Position numbers and translations under genes: made by a program | The notes under the pieces: generated by a model | Database searches by the model: none | Told to the model about the DNA's origin: nothing | The model's input: the letters and a program-made list of their open reading frames with translations, nothing else | Assembly: GCF_030929505.1 (NCBI RefSeq) | Contig: NZ_JAVFVV010000015.1 | Location: 97,593 to 161,592, forward strand | From: Mesorhizobium sp. LHD-90 | GTDB taxonomy: Bacteria > Pseudomonadota > Alphaproteobacteria > Rhizobiales > Rhizobiaceae | Length of the DNA stretch: 64,000 nt | Reading direction: 5' to 3' | Shown here: piece after piece, positions 26,625 through 36,104 of the stretch | Layout: each line of letters begins with the position of its first letter | How positions within the stretch are numbered: the stretch's first letter is position 1

Positions 26625-27242
26625 TCAGCTATGCGCGAAAATATCCTCTTCGCCCCAGCCCATCAGGTCGAGCTTGGCGCGAGTGGGCAGGAAGCGAAAA
26701 CAGGCGTCGGCGACCTTGGTGCGGTCCTCCCGCGCCAGCCGGCCGGCCAGCACGTCACGCAGGCGATGGAGATGAAGCACGTCGGAGGCGGCGTATTCGA
26801 GCTGTTCCTGGGACAGCGTCTCCGCCGCCCAGTCGGAGGACTGCTGCGCCTTGGACAGGTTGACGCCGAGCAGCTCGGAGCAGATGTCCTTCAGCCCGTG
26901 ACGATCGGTGTAGGTGCGCGTCAGCCGCGAGGCGATCTTGGTGCAGAACACCGGCTCCGGCATCGCGCCGAAGGCGTTGTAGAGCACCGCAAGGTCGAAA
27001 CGCGCATAGTGAAAAAGCTTCGTGATGTTGCGGTTGCGCAGGATGGCGACGAGGTTGGGCGCCTTCTTCTGGCCGAGCGCGATCTGGATGACGTCGGCGG
27101 TGCCGTCGCCGGGCGAGATCTGCACCACGCAGAGCCGGTCGCGATGCGGGTTCAGCCCCAGCGTCTCGGTGTCGATGGCGACGGCGCCGACATTGTAGCG
27201 GTCGAGATTGGGCAGATCGTTCTTGTGGAAGCGGATGGTCAT
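26625..27242 (-). CDS. rnd: Short ribonuclease D
   Basis: A 205-residue DEDDy 3'-5' exonuclease. Exo I is AIDTETLGLNP, Exo II is LFHYARFDLAVL, and Exo III is YAASDVLHLHRLRDVL, with the Tyr and Asp of the DEDDy type. The C-terminal HRDC domains of E. coli RNase D are absent; this short form is usual in Rhizobiales. It trims 3' ends of tRNA precursors and other structured RNA with two metal ions. The gene starts 14 bases after the stop of the M20 peptidase gene and is probably co-transcribed with it. Confidence 0.92.
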   Translation of the reverse strand: MTIRFHKNDLPNLDRYNVGAVAIDTETLGLNPHRDRLCVVQISPGDGTADVIQIALGQKKAPNLVAILRNRNITKLFHYARFDLAVLYNAFGAMPEPVFCTKIASRLTRTYTDRHGLKDICSELLGVNLSKAQQSSDWAAETLSQEQLEYAASDVLHLHRLRDVLAGRLAREDRTKVADACFRFLPTRAKLDLMGWGEEDIFAHS

Positions 27243-27256
27243 GGCGGAACTTTTCG

Positions 27257-28642
<1,386 letters not shown>

Positions 28643-28674
28643 GCGGCAAACCTTCTTGGATTTGCGCGCACCCT

Positions 28675-28943
28675 AGAGCGTTTCTTGCCTAGATTGAATC
28701 ATTCTGTTTGCCGTTTGGCGAGGCGATCCACAAGGAAGGTTGCGTAGATCGGGCTGGTTGCCCGGGCAAGCGGCCTGACGAAGTGGGCGCCCGCCAAACG
28801 CAAACCCGAAGGGCCGGGCTGGTTTGGGACAAATCCATCGGGCTTCGTCTCGTCCGGGCCACCAGCCCGAACTTCGACGAAGCCCTCGACCTTGTCCCAA
28901 ACCATCGCCGGCAGAATGGTTCAATCTAGGCAAGAAGCGCTCT
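28675..28943. repeat. Structured repeat element, copy 1 (219-base core in 25-base inverted arms)
   Basis: A 219-base core (28700-28918) that begins CATTCTG and ends CAGAATG, flanked by 25-base inverted arms (28675-28699 and 28919-28943, 23 of 25 bases paired; AGAGCG-T/C-TTCTTGCCTAG). A core of the same length recurs inverted at 33165-33383. Inside, GGTTTGGGACAA (28821-28832) pairs perfectly with TTGTCCCAAACC (28892-28903), enclosing GGGCTTCGTC/GACGAAGCCC and GGGC/GCCC stems; the left half is closed by CGTTTGGC/GCCAAACG. No coding frame is believable. It could be a non-autonomous mobile element or a structured RNA module. Confidence 0.8.
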
Positions 28944-29019
28944 GTTGGCCGGAGAGGAAACGGAAAGGGCGGCTGCGTGGGCCAGCCGGCAAAGAGCGCC
29001 TTGAACGCAAACTGTGGGC

Positions 29020-29058
29020 AAAAAAATGCCGCCGTGGTGGAGGGGGAACCACGGCGGC
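29020..29058 (-). terminator. Rho-independent terminator on the minus strand
   Basis: GCCGCCGTGGT (29028-29038) and ACCACGGCGGC (29048-29058) are perfect 11-base arms. On the minus strand the stem is followed after one base by seven T (A run at 29020-29026). It ends the transcript of the minus-strand gene at 29251-29979, about 190 bases upstream. Confidence 0.85.
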
Positions 29059-29250
29059 CTTTATGAAACATGCGGCGGCCCGGAGAGGGGGAGGGGTCGC
29101 CGCACTGTCCGGATTTAGGCGGGGGACGGGCCTTGGTCCGGACCCGGCAAAAAACTGCCGATGCCCTCTATTTGGAAAGGGCAAGTTGGCCTTTCAAGGG
29201 CACGAAGATTACAAGCGTGTAACAAAGGCGTGAGCGGGCTAGGCGGCCGC

Positions 29251-29979
29251 CTATGGCAGGGACCTGCTGCCTCGGGTTTTGGGCAGCAGCGCCTTTGCTA
29301 TCCGGAATCGCAAAGACAACAGCCGAAAAGCGTCATCCAGCACGCGATCCGACCAGTCGCCTGCCGCGACGCGGCGCAGAGCCGAGAGGCCGCCGTGAGA
29401 ACGCGCCGCCCATATCGTTCCCGACAGGAGATCCTCAACCTCGGAAACGCGCTCCAACAAAATCTCCGCTTTCACCAGCAGGCCTGCGGGAAGTTCGTGA
29501 CAATAGTAGTCCACATCGGAAAGTAGGTCCTCGATCAATAAGGCGCGTGCCCTGATGTCTCCCGGATCGACTTGGAGCGCTTCCCTCAGCAAGGCTTTGG
29601 CCGATGGCTCATACGGTCGATAGGCGCCTTCCGGTCTTGAGAAGAGACCATGAAGCTGGGCCGACCACCGCGCATATCCGGCACGTCCTTCCAGCCGCCC
29701 TGATTCGAGGACCGGCCGGAAGACCGCGCGAAAGAGTGGAAGCCGCATCCACTGGCCGTTGCCCAGCGATAGCGGCGACACCGCATCCCCGTCGAGAAAA
29801 GCCAGGCACCAACTCTCTACGAACTGCCTCCTGCCCTCGGGCCGGGCCGCGATGAGTTCGACGCCGAGGGCATCGAGGGTAGACAGCTTTTCAGCCCTGC
29901 TGCCCGACTTTTCGGCTCCGACATAGACGGCCCATGCGCGTTCGCAACGGTCGTTCGGAAATTGCAGGTTAGCGGTCAT
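29251..29979 (-). CDS. Hypothetical protein, 242 residues
   Basis: No domain is recognised. The protein is soluble with no signal peptide. The middle is helical and rich in Arg and Leu (AGYARWSAQLHGLFSRPEGAY, then AKALLREALQVDPGDIRARALLIEDLL), somewhat like a tetratricopeptide-type helix pair around the phrase VDPGDIRARALLIE. It contains CHELPAGLLVKAEILLERVSEVEDLL and ends in a basic tail. The intrinsic terminator at 29020-29058 downstream and consistent codon use support a real gene. It is divergent from polA, 130 bases apart. Confidence 0.65.
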   Translation of the reverse strand: MTANLQFPNDRCERAWAVYVGAEKSGSRAEKLSTLDALGVELIAARPEGRRQFVESWCLAFLDGDAVSPLSLGNGQWMRLPLFRAVFRPVLESGRLEGRAGYARWSAQLHGLFSRPEGAYRPYEPSAKALLREALQVDPGDIRARALLIEDLLSDVDYYCHELPAGLLVKAEILLERVSEVEDLLSGTIWAARSHGGLSALRRVAAGDWSDRVLDDAFRLLSLRFRIAKALLPKTRGSRSLP

Positions 29980-30109
29980 AGGCAGAAATCGATGCCAAGG
30001 CTTTCACTCTTGGTGATCAAGCACACAAAATGCGGGTTCGGCTAGGTCGAGCATAGTCGTCGCTGTCAGGAGGCGGCGGCACGCTCGGCTTTGGCATGGA
30101 CAGGAAACG

Positions 30110-33082
30110 GTGAGCGAGCTACCCCTATCGCCCATGAAAAAAGGCGATCACCTCTTTCTCGTCGACGGCTCCGGCTACATCTTCCGCGCCTATCACGCGC
30201 TGCCGCCGCTGACCCGCAAATCCGACGGATTGCCGGTGGGCGCCGTGTCGGGTTTCTGCAACATGCTGTGGAAGCTGCTGCGCGATGCCCGCAACACCGA
30301 TGTCGGCGTGACGCCGACGCATTTCGCGGTGATCTTCGACTATTCGTCGAAAACCTTCCGCAACGAACTCTACGCCGAATACAAGGCCAACCGCTCGGCG
30401 CCGCCGGAAGATCTCGTGCCGCAGTTCGGCCTGATCCGCGAGGCGACACGCGCCTTCGACCTGCCCTGCATTGAGATGGAAGGTTTTGAAGCCGACGACC
30501 TTATCGCCACCTATGCACGGCTGGCCTGCGAGGCGGGCGCGGACACCACCATCGTATCCTCGGACAAGGACCTGATGCAGCTCGTCGGCGAAACGGTGTC
30601 GATGTACGACCCGATGAAGGACAAGGAGATAAAAATCCCCGAGGTCGTCGAGAAATGGGGCGTGCCGCCGGAAAAGATGATCGACCTGCAGGCGCTGACC
30701 GGCGATTCGATCGACAACGTCCCGGGCGTGCCGGGCATCGGCCCGAAGACGGCGGCGCAGCTTCTCGAGCAATTCGGCGACCTCGACACGCTTCTTGCCC
30801 GCGCGGGCGAGATCAAGCAGGACAAGCGGCGCCAGTCGATCATCGACAATGCCGACAAGGCACGCATTTCGCGCGACCTGGTGAGGCTGAAGAACGACGT
30901 GCCGGTGACGGAAGGCCTGGACGATCTCTCGCTGCAGCCGCCCAACGGCCCCAAGCTGATCTCGTTTCTCAAGGCGATGGAGTTTTCCTCGCTGACGCGG
31001 CGCGTCGCCGAGGCGACCGGGGCGGATGCCGGCGCCATCCAGTCTGCCTCGATCAGCGTCGAGGCGGGCGCAGGGGCGCACGGGCCGGATCTCGACCCGA
31101 GCATGTCCGCCGCGGCTCCGGCTCCCGTTCAAGGCGTCGCGGAGGATATGGCGATCTATGCCAAGCCGGGCGAGCAGGGTCCAAGTCCTGCCGCTCTCGC
31201 CAAGGCGCGCGCCGAAACCGCCGCAGCGGCTCCCATCGACCGCTCGAAATACGACTGCATCCGCGGCGTGGCCACGCTGCGGGCCTGGGTGGCCGAGGCG
31301 CTTGCCGAGGGCGTCGTCGCGTTCCGGGCCGAGACCACCTCGCTCGATCCGATGCGGGCCGAGCCGGCCGGTTTCGCGCTTGCTGTCCGGCCCGGCCGCG
31401 CAGCCTATCTGCCGGTGGCACACCGCACAAGCGCCGACGACCTGCTTGGCGGCGGGCGCGTCGAGCAGCAGCTTTCGCTCGACGAGGCGCTGGCGGAGCT
31501 GAAGCCGCTGCTGACCGACCCGTCGGTGCTCAAGGTCGGCCACAACATCAAATACGACTGGCTGTTCCTGCACCGGCTGGGCGTCGACGTGGCGCCGATC
31601 GACGACACCATGCTGATCTCCTACGTGCTCGGGGCCGGCACCGGCGCGCACACGATCGACGCGCTCGCCGAGCGCTGGCTCGGCCACACGGTCATCCCGT
31701 TCAAGGACATCGTCGGCTCGGGCAAGAGCCTCGTCAGTTTCGACCTGGTCGACATCGAGCGCGCCACCACCTACGCCACCGAGGGCGCCGACATCGCGAT
31801 GCGGCTGTGGCAGGTGCTGAAGCCGCGCCTCGTCGCCAACGGCCTCGTCTCCGTCTACGAGCGGCTGGAGCGGCCCCTGGTGCCGGTGCTGGCGCGCATG
31901 GAGGAGCGCGGCATTTCGGTCGACCGGCAGATGCTTAGCCGGCTATCCGGCGAGTTCGCGCAGCGCGCCGGCGCGCTGGAGGAAGCCGTCTACCAGGCGG
32001 CGGGCGAGCGCTTCACCATCGGCTCGCCGAAGCAGCTCGGCGATATACTGTTCGGCCGCATGGGCCTGCCCGGCGGGTCGAAGACAAAGTCGGGCCAGTG
32101 GTCGACCACGGCTCAACTGCTGGAGGAACTGGCAGCGGAAGGCTACGAACTGCCGCGCCGCATCGTCGACTGGCGGCAGCTCACCAAGCTGAAATCGACC
32201 TATACCGACGCGCTGCCGGAATACATCCATCCCGAGACGCGGCGCCTTCACACGTCTTATGCACTAGCCTCGACGCCGACGGGGCGCATCTCGTCGTCGG
32301 AGCCGAACCTGCAGAACATACCGATCCGCACGGCGGAGGGACGGCGCATCCGCACCGCCTTCATCGCCGACAAGGGCAACAAGCTGGTCTCGGCCGACTA
32401 TTCGCAGATCGAGCTGCGCGTACTGGCGCATATCGCCGACATCCCGCAGTTGCGCCAGGCCTTTGCCGACGGCGTCGACATCCATGCGATGACCGCCTCG
32501 GAAATGTTCGGCGTGCCGGTCCAGGGCATGCCATCGGACGTGCGGCGGCGCGCCAAGGCGATCAATTTCGGCATCATCTACGGCATTTCGGCGTTCGGTC
32601 TCGCCAACCAGCTCTCCATCGAGCGCTCGGAAGCCGGCGACTACATCAAGAAGTACTTCGAACGCTTCCCCGGCATCCGCGACTACATGGAGGCGAGCAA
32701 GCAGAAGGCGCGCGACAAGGGTTATGTCGAGACGATCTTCGGCCGGCGCATCCACTATCCCGAGATCCGCTCGTCCAACCCGTCGATCCGCGCCTTCAAC
32801 GAGCGCGCCTCGATCAATGCGCCGATCCAGGGCTCCGCCGCCGACATCATCCGCCGCGCCATGATCCGCATGGACGGCGCGCTGGCGCGGGCCGGGCTTT
32901 CGGCGCGCATGCTTTTGCAGGTGCATGACGAACTGATCTTCGAGACCGCCGAAGAGGAGGTGCCCGCCACGCTGCCGGTGATCCAGCAGGTGATGGAGGA
33001 GGCGCCGATGCCCGCCGTCTCGCTCGCCGTGCCGCTTCAGGTGGAGGCGCGAGCCGCGGACAATTGGGACGAGGCGCATTGA
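30110..33082 (+). CDS. polA: DNA polymerase I, proofreading site apparently inactivated
   Basis: A 990-residue family A polymerase. The 5' nuclease (about 15-300) is intact (EADDLIATYA, SSDKDLMQL, GVPGIGPKTAAQLL). Polymerase motifs A (SADYSQIELRVLAHI), B (RRRAKAINFGIIYG) and C (LLQVHDELIFE) are intact. In the middle 3'-5' exonuclease the Exo I motif, DTET in E. coli (Asp355/Glu357), reads R406-A-E408-T. Exo III, YAAED in E. coli, reads Y555-A-T-E-G559 in place of Asp501. Exo II (N479, D483) is kept. Two of four metal carboxylates are therefore gone by in-frame codon changes. The GTG at 30110 follows AGGA; an ATG at 30134 (MKKGDHLFLVDG) is the alternative start. Confidence 0.95.
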   Translation: MSELPLSPMKKGDHLFLVDGSGYIFRAYHALPPLTRKSDGLPVGAVSGFCNMLWKLLRDARNTDVGVTPTHFAVIFDYSSKTFRNELYAEYKANRSAPPEDLVPQFGLIREATRAFDLPCIEMEGFEADDLIATYARLACEAGADTTIVSSDKDLMQLVGETVSMYDPMKDKEIKIPEVVEKWGVPPEKMIDLQALTGDSIDNVPGVPGIGPKTAAQLLEQFGDLDTLLARAGEIKQDKRRQSIIDNADKARISRDLVRLKNDVPVTEGLDDLSLQPPNGPKLISFLKAMEFSSLTRRVAEATGADAGAIQSASISVEAGAGAHGPDLDPSMSAAAPAPVQGVAEDMAIYAKPGEQGPSPAALAKARAETAAAAPIDRSKYDCIRGVATLRAWVAEALAEGVVAFRAETTSLDPMRAEPAGFALAVRPGRAAYLPVAHRTSADDLLGGGRVEQQLSLDEALAELKPLLTDPSVLKVGHNIKYDWLFLHRLGVDVAPIDDTMLISYVLGAGTGAHTIDALAERWLGHTVIPFKDIVGSGKSLVSFDLVDIERATTYATEGADIAMRLWQVLKPRLVANGLVSVYERLERPLVPVLARMEERGISVDRQMLSRLSGEFAQRAGALEEAVYQAAGERFTIGSPKQLGDILFGRMGLPGGSKTKSGQWSTTAQLLEELAAEGYELPRRIVDWRQLTKLKSTYTDALPEYIHPETRRLHTSYALASTPTGRISSSEPNLQNIPIRTAEGRRIRTAFIADKGNKLVSADYSQIELRVLAHIADIPQLRQAFADGVDIHAMTASEMFGVPVQGMPSDVRRRAKAINFGIIYGISAFGLANQLSIERSEAGDYIKKYFERFPGIRDYMEASKQKARDKGYVETIFGRRIHYPEIRSSNPSIRAFNERASINAPIQGSAADIIRRAMIRMDGALARAGLSARMLLQVHDELIFETAEEEVPATLPVIQQVMEEAPMPAVSLAVPLQVEARAADNWDEAH

Positions 33083-33137
33083 GGTGCGTCCGCCTGCCGT
33101 GCCGACAAAGTTAAAAACCGGCGCCGGGAGCAACGAT

Positions 33138-33410
33138 TTAAAGCATGTCGCGACTTATCTGCTCCATTCTGCCGGCGACGGTTTGGGCCAAGGTCGAGGG
33201 CTTCGTCGCAGGTCGGGCTGGTGGCCCGGACAAGACGAAGCCCGATGGATTTGGCCCAAACCGGCCCGGCCCTTCGGGTTTCCGTTTGGCGGGCGCCCAC
33301 TTCGTCAGGTCGCTCGGCCGATGAACCACATCGACCTTCGCGACCTTCCTTGTGGATCGCCTCGCCAAACGAGAAACAGAATGAAGCAGATAAGGCGCGA
33401 CATGCTTTAA
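33138..33410. repeat. Structured repeat element, copy 2, inverted relative to copy 1
   Basis: The core 33165-33383 is again exactly 219 bases, CATTCTG to CAGAATG, and in reverse complement is very similar to the core of copy 1. The 27-base arms (33138-33164, 33384-33410; TTAAAGCATGTCGCG...) pair with each other at 25 of 27 bases but are unrelated to the arms of copy 1. The long stem is GGTTTGGGCCAA (33180-33191) with TTGGCCCAAACC (33251-33262): relative to copy 1 one A-T pair has become C-G, a compensatory change. It lies between polA and the small secreted-protein genes. Confidence 0.8.
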
Positions 33411-33468
33411 CTTGACGGCTCGTTGTTTTGGCGATCAAGTAAAAGCCCTTCTTCGAGGGGAGGGCTTT

Positions 33469-33690
33469 ATGCGCGCCAAGATAAACGTTGTCGCAATTGC
33501 GCTTGCGTTGCTGGCAGCCGGCAACGCCTTCGCCCAGACCGCCGCCGAGCGGGAAGCTTGCGCGGCGGACTATCAGAAATTCTGCTCCGACGTTGCGCCG
33601 GGCGGCGGCAAGATTCTCGAATGCCTGGCCAAGCAGAAGGACCAGCTGTCGCCAGCCTGCCAGAAAGTCGTCGAGACCCACCAGAAATAG
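33469..33690 (+). CDS. Small secreted cysteine-rich-repeat protein
   Basis: A 73-residue protein. Residues 1-22 are a Sec signal peptide (basic MRAK, hydrophobic VVAIALALLAAG, cleavage after AFA). The mature part (REACAADYQKFCSDVAPGGGKILECLAKQKDQLSPACQKVV) has four cysteines in the spacing of the Cys-rich GLG1-type repeat found in short periplasmic bacterial proteins, probably forming two disulfides. The ATG at 33469 follows GAGGGGAGGG. Function is unknown. It is the first of three small secreted-protein genes on the same strand. Confidence 0.8.
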   Translation: MRAKINVVAIALALLAAGNAFAQTAAEREACAADYQKFCSDVAPGGGKILECLAKQKDQLSPACQKVVETHQK

Positions 33691-33740
33691 GCGCCTTGTT
33701 CCTGCCCGATCATGACGTCCGGCGGTTGCCGGCAAGGGGA

Positions 33741-34046
33741 ATGACCATGAAACATCGTTCTTGTCGCTGGCTGGGCGGGGCGGGCCTCGGACTCGCCCTG
33801 CTCGCCGCGGACGCTGCCGGGCTTCCGTTCGCCGGCGACGCGCAGGCTATGGCCGACCGTCCGGCAGTGGCGCGCAGCGATGCCGCCGTCATTCCCGCCG
33901 TGGTGGTAAAGCGCACGACGACCTATGTGGTGAGCCTGCCGAAGAGCTGCGTGCGCACGAGGGTCGGCGGCGTCGTGCTGTGGCGCTGCGGCAAGACCTA
34001 CTACCAGTACTACAACAATCGCTACGTACTGGTCGTCATCAACTGA
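33741..34046 (+). CDS. Small secreted protein with Tyr/Val-rich C-terminus
   Basis: A 101-residue protein from ATG 33741, preceded by AAGGGGA. A signal peptide or anchor occupies about residues 10-38 (GGAGLGLALLAADAAGLPFA). The C-terminal ~45 residues carry two cysteines (KSCVRTRVGGVVLWRCGKTYYQYYNNRY), likely a single disulfide, and end VLVVIN. Short periplasmic proteins ending in YYQYYNNRYV-type sequence are widespread in alphaproteobacteria, with no known role. It lies 50 bases downstream of the preceding gene and is likely co-transcribed. Confidence 0.7.
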   Translation: MTMKHRSCRWLGGAGLGLALLAADAAGLPFAGDAQAMADRPAVARSDAAVIPAVVVKRTTTYVVSLPKSCVRTRVGGVVLWRCGKTYYQYYNNRYVLVVIN

Positions 34047-34186
34047 GTTTTCCGGGCTGCGAAGGCGGAGTAAGGACCGGCTTGCGCAGCCGGCAACGCG
34101 TCGCGATTTCAGTAAAATTGTTTCGGCGGCCTTTGCGGGAAAGTGACGGACGCGGTGTATGGTGGCTTTGTTCCGGAGACTCGATC

Positions 34187-34426
34187 ATGATCCGTGCCGC
34201 CCTGCTTTTCCCCATCCTGCTTGGCCTCGGTCATCCGGCCTTCGCCGAGGACGTTCAGCCGGAGTCCTGCACGGGGCAGAACTGCGCGCAGCAGGAAGGC
34301 CGGCAGGGAAATCTGTGCGAGGGCCAGGATTGCGCTCCTCCGGCTCCTGCCCAGGCAGAGGTTGAATGTATCGGACAGGACTGCGACGCGATCCAGAACC
34401 AGCCGGCGGACGGCAACGGCGGCTGA
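34187..34426 (+). CDS. Small secreted protein with three CxGQ(N/D)C motifs
   Basis: A 79-residue protein. A clear signal peptide (MIRAALLFPILLGLGHPAFA) is followed by a mature chain holding CTGQNC, CEGQDC and CIGQDC at regular ~20-residue intervals, separated by Gln/Pro-rich, low-complexity linkers. Each motif could form a tight disulfide or bind a metal. The ATG at 34187 follows GGAG. Function is unknown. The 140-base gap before it holds no other feature. The composition (Q, G, C, no charged core) is unlike a globular domain. Confidence 0.7.
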   Translation: MIRAALLFPILLGLGHPAFAEDVQPESCTGQNCAQQEGRQGNLCEGQDCAPPAPAQAEVECIGQDCDAIQNQPADGNGG

Positions 34427-34488
34427 AGCGCAACGCCTCGGCCGACGGGTTTGATACGGTTCGAAGGCGGAACCTTCGTCAGAAAATC

Positions 34489-36099
34489 TCAGCCCGGCAG
34501 ATATTCGAAATAGTCGAAATCGGCCGGCAGGCCGGAACCGCTGGTGTCGAAGGCCATCATGCCGACGAAGGCACCGGTGAAGGAGCCATGCTCGCCGCGC
34601 CCCGCCTCGTCGGAGACGATGCTGGCGTCGAGTTCGGGCGTCAGCGTTTTCCAGCCGTCGCCCACGTCGTAGGAAAACACCAGCCGCGCGTGGTCGACGT
34701 CAGCCGCAAGGCGCACCGGCGCCTCGCCCGGCAGCGGGACGGGCTCGGCGAGCGAAAAAGTCAGCCGCCCGTCCGGCCAGTCGCCAAGGCAACTCATCAC
34801 CATCAGCACCCTGCCCCACTTCGGAATATGCGTGACGGCGAGGAAGTGGAATTTGTGGCGGTTGTAATACAGAACCAGCCCGGCCGCCTGCTGGAAGGTT
34901 GTCGGCTGGAACTCGACCGAGGTTTCGGCGCGGAACGAAAAATGCTCCTGGCGCCGCGCCACCAGCGCCTGCTCGAAAAAGCTGCCTATCGATTCGCGGC
35001 CGAACAGGCGCAGATGGCCGGGACGCTCGGTGAGCGAGAAGATGCGCTCCGGATAGGGCGTGCGCAGCCACTGGAACTCGATGGGGAGCGTTGCCTCGTC
35101 GAAGTTGCGACGAGGCGGCGATGGCTCGGGCGATGAGAGCGTGATGCCCGTCGGCGCCGGCACCTCGACTTCCGGCACCTGGCCGCCCTGCGCCAACCGA
35201 AGCCAGCCATCCTCGCCCCAGACGCATTTCTGGATCGCAGTCTCGCGGCCCAGCGGCGAGCGGCGCAGGCCGGCGAGCGGCCGCGAGGTGAGATGCGTGT
35301 GAAAGACCTCGCCGTCGGGCGTCTCGACGATCTGGCCGTGGCCGGCGCGCTGCAGCGCCGCCTGCGAGGCATCCTTCGAGGTGATCAGATGGATGTCGGG
35401 ATGCAGTTCGTAGGGGCCATGCAGCGACCGCGAGCGCGCCATGGTGACGGCGTGGTCGTAGCCGGTGCCGCCCTCGGCGGTGGTGAGATAATACCAGCCG
35501 CCGCGCTTGAACAGATGCGGCGCCTCAACCAGTCCATGCGGGCTGCCGAGAAAGATGTTCTCGACCGGGCCGACAAGTTTTTGCGCCTTGGCGTCATATT
35601 CCTGGCAAAGGATGCCGGCGAAGGAGGGATGTCTCGGCTGCCCGCCGACGCCGTGCGAAATGTGGTTCCACACCATGTTGATGAACCACTTTCTGCCATC
35701 GTCGTCGTGGAACAATGACGGATCGAAGCCGCTCGAATTGACGTAGACCGGGTCGGACCACGGCCCTTCGATCGAAGACGCCGTGACGATGTAGTTGTGG
35801 GTGTCCTTGAAGTTGCCGTCGAGGCGCTTGACGTCGGTATAGACCAGCCAGAACAGCCCGTCGGCATGAGACAGGCACGGCGCCCAGATGCCGCCGGAAT
35901 CCGGGTTGCCGCGCATGTCGAGTTGGCTGGCGCGCTCCAGCGGCCGCTTCACCAGCCGCCAGTTCTTGAGATCGGTCGAGTGGTGGATCTGGACGCCGGG
36001 ATACCACTCGAAGGTCGAGGTGGCGATAAAATAGTCCGATCCGACCCGGCAGATCGACGGGTCGGGATTGAAGCCGGGCAGGATCGGATTTTTGATCAT
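34489..36099 (-). CDS. Glycoside hydrolase family 43, beta-xylosidase-like
   Basis: A 536-residue GH43 enzyme with the five-bladed propeller and a C-terminal beta-sandwich (about 325-530). The catalytic base is Asp13 (FNPDPS), the pKa-modulating residue Asp126 (GFDPSLFHD), and the acid Glu192 (GLVEAPHLF). GH43 of this subfamily (XynB3-like) removes xylose or arabinose from short plant-derived oligosaccharides. No signal peptide is present, so the substrate is taken up first. It is the last gene of the eight-gene sugar operon, six bases after the aldo/keto reductase gene. Confidence 0.92.
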   Translation of the reverse strand: MIKNPILPGFNPDPSICRVGSDYFIATSTFEWYPGVQIHHSTDLKNWRLVKRPLERASQLDMRGNPDSGGIWAPCLSHADGLFWLVYTDVKRLDGNFKDTHNYIVTASSIEGPWSDPVYVNSSGFDPSLFHDDDGRKWFINMVWNHISHGVGGQPRHPSFAGILCQEYDAKAQKLVGPVENIFLGSPHGLVEAPHLFKRGGWYYLTTAEGGTGYDHAVTMARSRSLHGPYELHPDIHLITSKDASQAALQRAGHGQIVETPDGEVFHTHLTSRPLAGLRRSPLGRETAIQKCVWGEDGWLRLAQGGQVPEVEVPAPTGITLSSPEPSPPRRNFDEATLPIEFQWLRTPYPERIFSLTERPGHLRLFGRESIGSFFEQALVARRQEHFSFRAETSVEFQPTTFQQAAGLVLYYNRHKFHFLAVTHIPKWGRVLMVMSCLGDWPDGRLTFSLAEPVPLPGEAPVRLAADVDHARLVFSYDVGDGWKTLTPELDASIVSDEAGRGEHGSFTGAFVGMMAFDTSGSGLPADFDYFEYLPG

Positions 36100-36104
36100 C
36101 TGGT

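Noticed and set aside
33037..33735. 232-residue minus-strand frame across the structured repeat
   Set aside because: Runs through inverted repeat arms and the opposite strand of a signal-peptide gene; the shared core with the other copy is not conserved as protein.
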